Below, in pieces: positions 13,403 to 22,448 of a stretch of 64,000 nt of DNA (within the stretch, counting starts at the first letter, position 1; each line of letters begins with the position of its first letter). A program made the position numbers and the translations under genes. The stretch comes from Periconia sp. R9002 (taxonomy: Eukaryota > Ascomycota > Dothideomycetes > Pleosporales > Periconiaceae), in assembly GCA_023627715.1 (NCBI GenBank), contig JAMAHW010000037.1, forward strand, positions 186,001-250,000. The letters are read 5' to 3'. The notes beneath the pieces were generated by a model, which was not told the origin of the DNA, made no database searches, and was given only the letters and a program-made list of their open reading frames with translations.

Positions 13403-13496
13403 TGGACTTGCTGGGAATCGAACCCAGGACCACTCCCAATCCAAGATGAATTGCAATCCTTGCTAAGGGAGTATTATACCACTAAACCACAAGCCC
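13403..13496 (-). tRNA. tRNA-Ala(AGC): tRNA-Ala (anticodon AGC) with a 22-nt intron
   Basis: Folds as a complete cloverleaf on the minus strand. Acceptor stem GGGCTTG/CAAGTCC has the G3:U70 wobble pair that is the identity element of alanine tRNA, and discriminator A. Anticodon stem CTCCC/GGGAG encloses loop TT-AGC-A, interrupted after position 37 by a 22-nt intron at the canonical site. T arm is CTGGG-TTCGATT-CCCAG. The mature length without the intron is 72 nt plus added CCA. The D stem has one weak pair. A T-rich stretch and gene-free flanks surround it. Its 5' half is copied at 14031-14066 and 15791-15832. Confidence 0.95.
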
Positions 13497-13623
13497 TATC
13501 TCTTTTAATTCGATGCATGTTTTTCATGGAATTACATTTATAAAGGTAGAAAACCGTGCGTTGTGGTTGATTGCAGAGAGAGAAACTTTGAGTGGTTTAA
13601 CGATTTGGGACCTCGCTTAACTC

Positions 13624-13690
13624 GTTAATGTGCGTGCATGAATCGTGCAGGGGATTTTTGCATGTGAGGATTTTTCTCCCGTGTCATGTA
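13624..13690. repeat. Diverged direct repeat, block A (first copy)
   Basis: Shares the order TAATGTGCGTG, TGAAT(C/T)GTGCAG, TTGCATGTG and TCATGTA with 15550-15629. The two copies lie on opposite sides of the GNAT gene, each a few tens to hundreds of bases before a copy of the tRNA-headed repeat. Confidence 0.55.
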
Positions 13691-13950
13691 CTTGTACATA
13701 CATAGGTATAATAAGTATGTACATGCATGTAGATAATGCAGATGTAAAGTGTAAACGTTACGAATCAACAGAGGAAAGGGGGTCATTATTCCTACAATTT
13801 TTCTGCAAGTTGGAGAGCTGAGCCATAATGGTTTAATGTCTTGTGTATCTCTCTATTGTACGTACATTTGTATCACGTACAAGATATCTTGAACTGAATA
13901 ATTGTACATGCGTCTAAAACATTCCGTTATTAAAATGATGGTGAAAAGAA

Positions 13951-14066
13951 ATTCCTAAGTCAACAAACTTCCTTAATATTTTTTGTCCGGGCAGGGGATA
14001 TGTAGGTATGTAGATACCCTGTGTAGTACTTTCTAAGGAAGTATTATGCGCGTAAACCACAAGCCC
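13951..14066 (-). repeat. tRNA-half-headed repeat, copy 1
   Basis: Reading on the minus strand, 14066-14031 is a diverged copy of the 5' half of the tRNA-Ala gene (about 31 of 37 positions match, from nucleotide 1 to just past the anticodon). It is followed by a body of about 75 bp (14030-13951) that contains GGGTATCTACATACCTACAT and AGGAAGTTTGTTGACTT. The body recurs at 15711-15790 in the same orientation and at 15833-15912 inverted. The tRNA part lacks a 3' half, so it cannot be a working tRNA. Confidence 0.75.
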
Positions 14067-14612
14067 GCTAGTGTTATTAGATCCCAGCAGTCCAGAAATG
14101 TATATATAGGATTCGGAATTTGATTTTTGATCCTGGAAATGGGTAATTAATACTCCTATCCTTTTTCATCAGGGTAACAGTGAAGTGTGGATCTTTGGCT
14201 TGTGCTAGAGGGGTTATGGCGTTCTTCTACCTGCATAATTTATCACAGAGTATTGTACAGTATAGTTGAGCAGCTTAAGATAACGTAGAATTTTTCGTAT
14301 ATGAGATATTTACGCCTTCACTGTCTAAGGTTTAGCTTGTAGTATTTCTTAGGTGAATATTGACGCTTACAAAATGTCTGTAGAATTTTCAACATTACAA
14401 TCCTTGGCATCAATTCTTTTTACGCCCTATCATATGACAAGAGGCCATCTGTGAGTTGTAAGCCGCCCACCCATCCGCCCGCCCTAAAAGCACTTAGTAA
14501 AGCGACGATAAGAAATAAATAGGTATAGACGAAGGAGAAGACACAAGTAATTGCAATCTCTTCGTTCCTCGAGACATCATCACCTGCTTGTAAGATTTAA
14601 CATTTTGTCAGT

Positions 14613-15515
14613 ATGGCAGCTAATAACACCAAACTCATCTCTCTTCTCCTCTTCCAACCTCAGCTAGTTGTTTCACCTTCTACGCTGCCATTCCTCAAAG
14701 GACTTCAAAACCTCCTTAATACTTCCTATACAGCGACGTACTGCGCTCATCCAGAGCTCTTTGGTACATCCCACCTGCGAATAGCGGACCCAGCGCAATT
14801 CGCCGATATAATCGGCGACGACGGATTCACCGTGGTCGTTCTCCTCGTCAACGAGGAAGACGGATATGCGGAGATCGTAGCCACGGGCAGTGTCAAGAAC
14901 TTTGGTGACGGCGACGTGGAGAGCTATGCGCAATGGAGTAAAAACTTGAGCGGCACGCACTGGGCCGAGAAAGCAAAGGAAAACGGTAAATCGGAAAAAG
15001 ATTTGAATTCCAAGACTTTGGTGCGTGAAAAGACGGATGGAGAGATCCGATACGAAGTCACTGCTTTTGCAGTCTCCCCCGAGCACCAGAGTATGGGCCT
15101 GGGCGCGCGGGTGTTGAAGGAGATCGAGTGGCTCGCTTCGGCAGACACGCATGGAGTCTTGAGAATTGATCGTGTGCGAGAGAATCCAGCCCACATATCG
15201 GAGTTGCGGCTCCGGGGCTCGTCTGAAGATGAGTGCATCCGGGGGATCAATATAGATGAATTGAAAAGCGCCAACCCATCCATTTCTTCTTCCACTACAT
15301 TGCCGACGGCAAAGAAATCGCGGTTGGTCTTGATGGGTATTCGGGAGTTGGGCAATGAGGCTTACTATCAGAGGCGAGGTTGGAAGAGCATCTGGTCTGG
15401 CACGGTTCCGGTGGGCATGTGGGATTGCAAGAAGGAATGTACGATGGTTTACATGGAGAAAAATCTGGACCCTACATCTGCAGCGCTCCCTGATGTAAGT
15501 CAAACGCAAGAGTAG
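14613..15515 (+). CDS. GNAT-family N-acetyltransferase
   Basis: Single exon, 300 aa. The acetyl-CoA binding loop of the GNAT fold is seen at about residues 152-164 as VSPEHQSMGLGARVL (pattern Q/R-x-x-G-x-G/A), followed by the usual helix. A C-terminal motif with YYQRRGWKSIWSGTVPVGMW matches the last strand-helix of the fold. The region before it is longer than in minimal GNAT proteins, with an insert around residues 100-145. The substrate cannot be told from sequence. The gene is flanked on both sides by direct copies of the tRNA-headed repeat and block A, so it may have been moved or duplicated with them. The reverse strand also holds a long open frame (320 aa); I judge it a shadow. Confidence 0.82.
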   Translation: MAANNTKLISLLLFQPQLVVSPSTLPFLKGLQNLLNTSYTATYCAHPELFGTSHLRIADPAQFADIIGDDGFTVVVLLVNEEDGYAEIVATGSVKNFGDGDVESYAQWSKNLSGTHWAEKAKENGKSEKDLNSKTLVREKTDGEIRYEVTAFAVSPEHQSMGLGARVLKEIEWLASADTHGVLRIDRVRENPAHISELRLRGSSEDECIRGINIDELKSANPSISSSTTLPTAKKSRLVLMGIRELGNEAYYQRRGWKSIWSGTVPVGMWDCKKECTMVYMEKNLDPTSAALPDVSQTQE

Positions 15516-15549
15516 TACCTTCTTATATATAATGGTAATAAAGTTAGTA

Positions 15550-15629
15550 ATAATGTGCGTGTCTGAATTGTGCAGTGGGTTGGGTGCGCATTTGCATGTG
15601 GGATTCGATGCACATATCATGTAGGCACC
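15550..15629. repeat. Diverged direct repeat, block A (second copy)
   Basis: Similar to 13624-13690 (see that entry). It begins 35 bp after the stop codon of the GNAT gene. Confidence 0.55.
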
Positions 15630-15704
15630 CATCATCTATAAAATACATCAACGTGAATGTATCGAGGACGTCTGGTTCTCGGCTTCTTTATAGTACTATG
15701 GAAA

Positions 15705-15803
15705 GAAGTCCTCAGGCCAACAAACTTTCTCAATATTTTTTCGTCTGGGCAGGGGGATAGGTATGTAGATACCCTATGTAGTACGTACTTGCTACGGGAG
15801 AGT
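15705..15803 (-). repeat. tRNA-half-headed repeat, copy 2
   Basis: Same body as copy 1, read on the minus strand. It carries GTAGCAAG at the head junction, then TACTACATAGGGTATCTACA, then a GGAGG-poor tail ending AAAGTTTGTTGGCC. The tRNA part is reduced to the anticodon-arm portion. It forms an inverted repeat with copy 3. Confidence 0.7.
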
Positions 15804-15912
15804 AGTACTTCGGTATAATACACACTTAGCAAGTACTACATGGGGTATCTACCTGGGTATGTACCTATCCCCCGTAACCGGACAAACAATATTGAGGAAG
15901 TTTGTTAGCTTG
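15804..15912 (+). repeat. tRNA-half-headed repeat, copy 3 (inverted)
   Basis: On the plus strand GGTATAATAC followed by CTTAGCAAG (about 15812-15833) reproduces the D-loop to anticodon-loop part of the tRNA-Ala gene. The next bases are TACTACATGGGGTATCTACC and the repeat body, ending GAGGAAGTTTGTTAGCTTGG. The junction directly after AGCAAG is the same as in the other copies. Confidence 0.72.
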
Positions 15913-16121
15913 GGGAGTTCTTTCTCAGCATGATTCTCGTGCCGTGCACATGCGTCTTGTCTGCCTGATCGCATTCGCCTTGGCAGTCGCTGATTGGCCT
16001 TGTGCTTACAATGTTGTTCTCAACCGCATGAAAACCAGGGTAAAGATTTTTCTTAAGAGAACAACGGTCACTCGATTCGGCCTCCACTGCATATTCTCGT
16101 TGTCTCGCAAATCTACACAGG

Positions 16122-16961
16122 ATGACTTTGGAGCCGCAGCTTTCTGGGCGAAAAATTCAAGTCATTGGGGTTGTGGGAGCAGGAAAGGTACGTTCGATTC
16201 TACTCCCGGGGAAATGTTGCTGTCACATCAACGTACGTATTTACCATAACACCGCACCCCTGATGCTAGAGCACTTTCGCACGGCAACTAGGCAAACAGC
16301 TCTCGATACCTGTATGCGAACTGGACCCTCTCTTCCACCAGTCCAGAGCCGGTGGCGCACTATCGGAAGACGACGCCCGACGTAGCGTCCAGGCTTTGGT
16401 TGATTCAAACGACGAGTGGATTCTGGACGGCAAGTATGTTGTTGTGGCGTTCGAACGAACCACCACTTGAGTGGGATTCATGCTCAATCAAGGCACAGTC
16501 ACTGGGTTCAGTTGAAGGACGTATCTTACAACATAGCGACCGACGTCATTTGTAAGATGAGATTTCTTGTCTGCGCAACCAACTGCTCGTCTGCTGATTT
16601 GGTATCCTCGCTGCTCAGGGATTGATACGCCACTGCCATTGACACTATGGCGTGTCATTACTCGCACTATCTGGGGTATATCCCTCCTCCACGTCCGACT
16701 ACATCTGCAATGGATCGCTAATGACCAATTCGTGCTGACTGACTGTCGAGTACAGAAGTGCTGACCATCCCCGGCGTTCTGCGAAGGGAGCTCTCCGGTA
16801 ATAGCTTGATCGCAATGTCCCTCCGAGTCCGAGCAAAAAAACACGCGAATTGGAGTAAGCGTGTCGAAAAGGATCCCAGGTGGAAACGCTTAAGCGGCTG
16901 GTACGGCCGTGATAGATTCCTGGCAGGAGTGAGAGATGCGCTTCGAGCATCCGAGGGATGA
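16122..16961 (+). CDS. P-loop kinase of the FlaR / adenylate-kinase-like family
   Basis: Five exons (16122-16187, 16270-16433, 16499-16551, 16619-16675, 16756-16961) join in frame through GT-AG introns of 82, 65, 67 and 80 nt to give 181 aa. The Walker A motif GVVGAGKST spans the first splice junction (GAGK|ST). It is followed by ARQLGKQLSIPVCELDPLFH and DEWILDGN, and later a W-I-D-T-P Walker-B-like strand with LWRVITRT. This is the pattern of the small P-loop proteins annotated in bacteria as 'topology modulation protein' (FlaR) or adenylate-kinase-related. The real substrate is unknown. The C-terminal part is rich in basic residues, with a WYGRDRF segment, and probably forms the lid and last helix. 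The intact frame over five exons argues that it is functional. It sits beside the tRNA-derived repeats. A bacterial origin is possible but old, given the introns. Confidence 0.8.
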
Positions 16962-17262
16962 GCTTAACGATATATGATGCATTCATTCGTCCAGATACTT
17001 TACTCACTGGCAAAGTAATGTCTTGATCTGAGAAGCATTTGTCAAGCGTTCTCCGAAGTTCATCCTTCTGAACGGCTTCGCGGATGAGTATACACTGGCC
17101 GGTACAGCTTTAATCTTTACTTGAAAACTTCTCTCAGAGCACAGTCGGTCAAAACGACAGCACAGGCATTGAGCCTAGATGTCTCTTTGATGTCTGCGGA
17201 ACAAGCTGCGAAACTCATTGCCGAGCACGTTAAGAAGGTCTACCTGAAGAGAGATATATAGC
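16960..17262 (+). pseudogene. Possible gene relic or unresolved small gene
   Basis: The last 120 bp read as a protein-like C-terminus (SAEQAAKLIAEHVKKVYLK, then stop at 17260-17262). A stretch at about 17040-17105 reads SPKFILLNGFADEYTLAGTA in another frame. They could be joined only through an unusually short intron (about 32 nt) and a second of about 37 nt, starting from the ATG at 16960. I do not recognise the family. The composition looks coding, but the model is weak; it may be the tail of a decayed gene. Confidence 0.25.
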
Positions 17263-18107
17263 ATCCTTATTCCCTTTATATATTTCTATCCGATACAGAA
17301 TATGCGGTACCCTCTGAATTTCAGAACATCGCATTTGGAAACCTCTGCAGCTAACCTACCTTATTGTAGGCTGAGGGACTGTAGTACCGAAGCGAATCAG
17401 ATTGGCAACGGCTAATTTTACCGAAGTACTACTCTCCCTTGTCGTATCTACACGCTCTATCTGCCCAAGTTGGTAAAACAAGTGTGAGCGTAACGACAAA
17501 AACCGATAATTTTTCTTAGATCTGTATATGCCACTGTGCTACCGTATGTAATGCTCATAATCTCAGGCTTTTGACTCCAGTACGTGTTTTGGTTTTGTGC
17601 GATGAGATGGATGGTGTTATTCCCGCAGGGGAGAAAGGATTGAAATAGTAAAAGTACTAGTATGTGCAATCTGGGTATAAGTATAACAACAACCTAGTAG
17701 AATAGTTGTCCTTGATTGAAGCCATCTATCCATCCGAATCGATCAAATCATTCATATCAACTAAACTTCAATGTGGTGCCCTCCAAATTTCCATCTCCTC
17801 GAATACTCTAATAATCACCACGCGCCGTGTCACCCCTCTATACTACTTAGGACGACACTAAGGTCTCTATTTTTACATGGTTCGCTAACTCTTACATATA
17901 CATCGTACAAGAATAACTCATACAGCCGTTTTGTTTTATTAATACAACAAGAAGATAATTGTACACGAAGCTTGGATGGGCTTCTGGAGTAGTCGTGTGG
18001 TGGTGATGGGGACTGAGCTCTTGTCGCTGGTGCTTCAGGTGCCGTGCTAGAGTTCTTCCTTGACAGGAACTGGATTGCACTTTTTGATTTCTCTACAGCG
18101 AGAGAAG
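16962..18107. other. Intergenic with an ORF remnant and a degenerate repeat
   Basis: Contains a possible gene relic at 16960-17262 and a degenerate tRNA-repeat fragment near 17417-17475. The remainder to 18107 is AT-rich, with the 3' flank of the CYT-4-like gene. No other coding signal. Confidence 0.5.
17417..17475 (+). repeat. Degenerate fragment of the tRNA-headed repeat
   Basis: TTACCGAAGTACTACTCTCCC at this site matches the reverse complement of 15794-15814, just outside the copy 2/copy 3 junction. It is followed by a weak match to the repeat body (GTATCTACAC, then CTGCCCA). Probably a decayed fourth copy. Confidence 0.45.
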
Positions 18108-21100
18108 CTAATTCAGGGGGAGATCAGGTTGTCGATAGAGCAATCGAATGGGTTCGACAGCAAGTGCACTATTGAAGACTTTGACATACAAGATTTTGCA
18201 TTCCCATTGATCTCCTTCCCTGATGTCGGCATTTGGGTCCTTTGACACAATGTCGGTGTTGAACCGGAATCCCTCAAATGTCCCGATGATCATATTAGGT
18301 TGGCTATTTTTAACCCAAACGCGAAATGTTTCTGGGAGCGTCGCCTCCTTGTAGTGGAAAGCTCGCATGAAGGCTTGTACGACAAAGAAAGAATTTGTGG
18401 ATTTCTGCAGCTGTTTGATATTCGCTTCCCGTGGAATTAATGTGAGCATAGATTGTTTCACCTGTGCCTGTGAAAAAGGGAGTGGTGACTCGGACGGCTG
18501 GGAGATCGTGTTGGAATCTAACTTGCGTCCAGTGCGTGCTTCGTAGCGTATAGCTGCCTCGATTTGCCAGTGTGCGATCATGTCACTGAAACGCCGCAGA
18601 GGACTGGTGACTTTGGTATAGTAGGGGAGACCTAATATTCTATGCTGAATCGGGGCGTAGTGCGTGATTGCTCGACCGATATATTGGCTGTAGCGCATGG
18701 CTACGGTTGGTGAGGCGTATCCAAGCTCTTGCAATTGCGGATCCACAACCTGTCGTTGGTATTCTTCCTCGCTCAAATGTTCCTCTACTGAAGGTACGCG
18801 TAGAGTACCGTTGAAAACGACAGGTATACCCCGCTCAGCACACCACGATGCAGCCGAACAGCCAGTCAGTATCATGATTTCTTCAACAATCTTGGTTGAA
18901 TTGATACCCTCAACTACCATCCGTCCTGGGCTACCGCACAATATGTCTATAGTGGGGTCGCCATGAACGAACCGTGCTCTGTCCCTGGAAGGTGGCAGCC
19001 AAGGTAGACCCTCAGTCTGAGGAGCCTCGGAAACGTGTATAACAGGATTAGCTGAGGCAGACAGAGGCTCGGCTCCTCCTCGTTGACGAGCTGAAAACGC
19101 GGCCTTGGCGACTGCATACAAGTCTTGTAGATTCTCAAGCTCCTCTCTTGACCGGACGGGCAAAGGGTCGGGGGAATACTCGAGGGCTACCTCACCAACG
19201 GTAAATCGAAACAGGTCTGGATTGGGTTCAGACTTGTCCTTCTCCCCTAGATACGTAGATAATTGGCTGTAGGTAATCCTTTGTACATTCCGCACCACGC
19301 CATGCTGGACTTTTGATTCCAGTATGTTACCCAATTTGTCGATACGGGAGCTAAAGGTGATGGTCGGACGGTTGGGTTCTAGACTGAAATAATCATGCGA
19401 AAGCCACTTTGGCAACATCGGCAGCGAAAATCCTGGAGTATATACAGACTGACCCATGTGTGCAGCGAGGCCGGAAAGTACGTGGGATTTGGTGAAAAAT
19501 GCGGTTGGATTCGCAATGTGAGCGTGGACCCAATATTCGGTTTCCCCCCCTTCCACTCTCTCAACCGATATACCATCATCAATTTCTTGGGCGTTTTTGT
19601 CATCGATACACCAGATTATCATAGAGCCCCAGTCGCGACGTAGATCAGACATGGTGTCCACGAAATTCGGATTTCTCAGCGCCAATTCGGATTTTGCTTT
19701 CAGCAATTCCATATTGTGAGACATGCCTGCCATTGGCAGCATTAGCTCTTCCTCATAGAGGGAAGGATTGTCGTGGGGCCCGATGACACCAATCTCTTGG
19801 AGGAACAAGTGCCCCGTAGATGGATCTAATGCCATTTCTTTCATGTGGTCGCCACTCATGTTCAACTTCTCCCCCTGGTATTCGCCGATAGCATTGAGAA
19901 TTGTAGTGCAAGCGGAGAATAGATCAGGGGCATTCATAAACTGTTTTTTCAAAATCCAGGCCTGAAAGAAGTCAATAATGTGTTTGTCTGTCTCGGTAAA
20001 GGCATCGGTGGCCCAAGTGAAAGCCTGTCGAGAAGGTGCTTTTGAGGAAAATGGGTTATCTTTGCTTGGCCCGATAAATCCTAGCTGAGGGGTGCGAATT
20101 TTCCGGCTGGAGGAGATCAACCGGCGTGCCTTGAGTATGAAATCATCGATATTTTTATAGCCTTTGCTTGGCTGTTGGTATCTCTCCTTATTCTTGATAT
20201 TGGAAACACTAGCACGGTATTCTTTGTAATCGCGAACCCATTCGAGTACTGTCTCCATATTACTAACATCGTTCCTGGACCTGAAATTATAGATATGGGT
20301 GATGCGATGATGAGTCCTGTCAGGGCGAATGCGGTATTCATTGTGGGTGAGAGCTTTGCGTACAGCAAGAAGAGCTGGAAAAGGAGGGTGCCAGTCAGGG
20401 TTGTTCTTTGAGAGTAGTGCCTTGGCCACCTGTTCAAGGGTCATAGTTCGTGTACGATCACGGTGGGCAAGAGTTGAATAGGCATTGTCCAGAACAGATG
20501 AATTGTCTCGGTATGTCGAATCGGCCTCGTTTTGTAATCGATCAAGAATGGCAAGGATGGGAGAACCGAGTTCTGGAGGAATCGGAACAATGTCTTGGGA
20601 AGTGACTTGGTCAGGGTTGGTAGGAAGGAAAGGTTTGAGAGGCTCAAGCAGAGCTGGATCCATGTAGCCTTGAAGGACAAATCCAACCCACTTCATTTGC
20701 ATACTGCGCCGACGGCCATTGGCAAGGTAAACTTGGCAGCGATGTCCGGTTATTTGGAGGACAACACCAAGTAGAGGCTCAGAATGTGGAGATTGTAGCT
20801 CAATCACATCACCAGGCTCCATAAAAAGGGCCAGGGTGACAAGATCTCCGTGCCCTTGATCATCATTCTCATCCCATTCTTCGAGACCGTCTTCAGTGTC
20901 CACCTTGCCCTGTCTTAACTTTGATATGTTGTTGAGTATTTCGCCTCTTGCAGGATAATTTCCAAAAGCATCAAGCTCAGCTTCGTCCGGTCCACCATGT
21001 TCAAGATCCCAATGCTGTAAATGGGTCCGAATAGGGAGTTGAGGCACGGTCGATCCGATTAGGGATGGATCGAAGGCAGTGGGCGCGGAGGAAGAGGGTA

Positions 21101-21415
21101 GTTCGAGCTGTTCCTGCTGTATAAAATTGCTTAGAATACGTAAAGAGTAAGATTGAATGAAAATGGACGTACAGCGCGCGTGGCGTGTAAGGCTCGCAGC
21201 CTTGGTGAGGGTTGAATGCGCCGAGAATCACTGCAAACAAGCCGAGGCCTTCTGTGGTTGGCAAGTCGCCCCTGACATGCCCAGCATGTAGAGACAGCCG
21301 ATTGGGAGCGCCATCGCATCATCGTAGCAGCTGCGCGTAGTACATGTGTGGAGGTAGACAGATTGGAGGACGCCTGGAAAAAGTTAGGAGTACTTATCGA
21401 TACCGCATGGTCCAA
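18108..21415 (-). CDS. cyt-4: Mitochondrial RNase II-type exoribonuclease (CYT-4/DSS1-like)
   Basis: 3'-5' exoribonuclease of mitochondrial RNA turnover and 5'/3' processing. In yeast the homologue DSS1 works with the SUV3 helicase; in Neurospora it is CYT-4. Two exons: 21415 or 21322 to 21173, and 21116-18108 (intron 56 nt). The protein is 1083 aa from the first ATG, or 1052 aa from the ATG at 21322, where the MMRW start opens an Arg/Ser-rich presequence; Neurospora CYT-4 is about 1100 aa. The RNB catalytic signature CIDDKNAQEIDDGISVE lies at about residues 553-569 (1052-aa numbering), with all the acidic metal ligands present. SPLRRFSDMIAHWQIE is at about 888-903. An S1-like basic C-terminus follows. 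The gene is divergent from the molybdopterin synthase gene with about 320 bp between start codons. Confidence 0.93.
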
Positions 21416-21736
21416 GCTTCAGATCCACGGAGCTAAAACACACGTCAAAAGAATTGTTATTGCCCCATCTTTCTTTCTTCCTCCTACATCGACACTCTCA
21501 CCAGGTATGTACTTGTCCATTCCTTGCCCAACGTCTAGACCTACAACGTGCATGTGTGCATGGTCCCTCCTATGATGATTTCACAAAATTATAGCATGTA
21601 TTATCCGAACAGTGCTTGCGCTGTCGTGCGGAGTGATATATCGCTGATGGAATTTTTGACTTCTGGTGCTCCTCGATTGTCATGATAATCGTACGCTAGG
21701 CGCTGACAGTCATTAGAGTAGGTTCCGAGTGCTGTC
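21416..21736. other. Shared divergent promoter region of cyt-4 and cnxG-like genes
   Basis: 321 bp between the outermost start codon of the RNase gene and the start of the MoaD-type gene. No TATA box or long palindrome stands out. Confidence 0.5.
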
Positions 21737-22027
21737 ATGGCATCGGGAAAGGCTCCGCCGGGGCACTTTTCGATCCTCTACTTTGCTGCGGCGTCCACGT
21801 TCACTGCAAAGGCAGCCGAGCACTTACCGGCCCCGCTTGACGCCCGCTTGCTCTTCCCTACGCTCGAGGAGAGATACCCAGGAATGACAGCGAAGGTGCT
21901 AAGCAGCTGTGCTGTGACAGTCAACCTGGAATATGTGGACATGGACATAGACGCGGATCAGGATGCAAGTGTGTGGATCAAGGAGGGCGACGAGGTGGCC
22001 ATCATACCTCCCGTGAGTTCGGGATGA
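21737..22027 (+). CDS. cnxG: Molybdopterin synthase sulfur carrier subunit (MoaD/MOCS2A type)
   Basis: Small ubiquitin-fold sulfur carrier that donates sulfur to precursor Z in molybdenum cofactor synthesis; its partner is the large subunit (MoaE/MOCS2B). Single exon, 96 aa. It shows the family's LLFPTLEERYPGM helix, the VTVNLEYVD strand, and the C-terminal GDEVAIIPPVSSG. Sulfur is carried on the C-terminal glycine as a thiocarboxylate. Here the last two residues are Ser-Gly rather than the usual Gly-Gly. My recollection is that other ascomycete proteins end in the same way, but I cannot confirm that here. No large-subunit gene lies nearby. Confidence 0.92.
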   Translation: MASGKAPPGHFSILYFAAASTFTAKAAEHLPAPLDARLLFPTLEERYPGMTAKVLSSCAVTVNLEYVDMDIDADQDASVWIKEGDEVAIIPPVSSG

Positions 22028-22448
22028 AGATGGCGCATGCGGTGTGCATGAGATACTAGCAGACGCACTGTTTGTACATGTATATCTGTACCTACATATG
22101 TCGAATATAATTACAGACCCATGAATCGATGCATGTACGTACCTATGCATCTATGTCCTTAATGAATTAAGATTATCTACCTATACCTATGTACAGAGAA
22201 GTGACACAACGGGAAGCTACATATCGGGAGGACTGAAGGCTCCTATGACTTGGAGATTCTTCGTACAGCTGCATGTGGAGTGTAAGTATCATCACGTGAT
22301 GTGGCGAGTTGGATGACAAATACGTACGTCGGATCAATTAGCCCCGACCTCCACAATTGCACACCACGAGCTCCCGCGATCAAACGGCAGTTTCTGCCTC
22401 CGACCGCCGACCGTTCTGCTCTGGTCATCAAGTCTTGATACTCACACG
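22028..22448. other. Promoter region of the Zn2Cys6 regulator
   Basis: Rich in GTAC/CTAC words (TGTACCTACATATG, GTACGTACCTATG). A perfect 12-bp palindrome with an E-box core is at 22290-22301. No gene. Confidence 0.5.
22290..22301. promoter_or_regulatory. Palindrome CATCACGTGATG upstream of the regulator gene
   Basis: Perfect 12-bp palindrome with a CACGTG core (binding site class of bHLH/bZIP factors), 148 bp before the ATG at 22449. Similar CATCA(N)nTGATG palindromes flank the O-methyltransferase gene. Confidence 0.4.

Larger units (their letters stand above)
13497..14612. other. AT-rich intergenic region with tRNA-derived repeat
   Basis: No gene. It is rich in GTACATG/CATGTAC-like words. 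It holds a block at about 13624-13690 that is similar to 15550-15629, then repeat copy 1 (13951-14066). The last ~100 bp before 14613 are the likely promoter and leader of the GNAT gene. Confidence 0.6.
15516..16121. other. Intergenic with inverted pair of tRNA-headed repeats
   Basis: Holds block A (second copy), then repeat copies 2 and 3 head to head, then the upstream region of the P-loop kinase gene. Confidence 0.6.

Noticed and set aside
14673..15635. 320-residue open frame on the minus strand opposite the GNAT gene
   Set aside because: It has no family motif, is rich in Arg, His and Cys typical of antisense shadows, and the plus strand encodes a clear GNAT protein.
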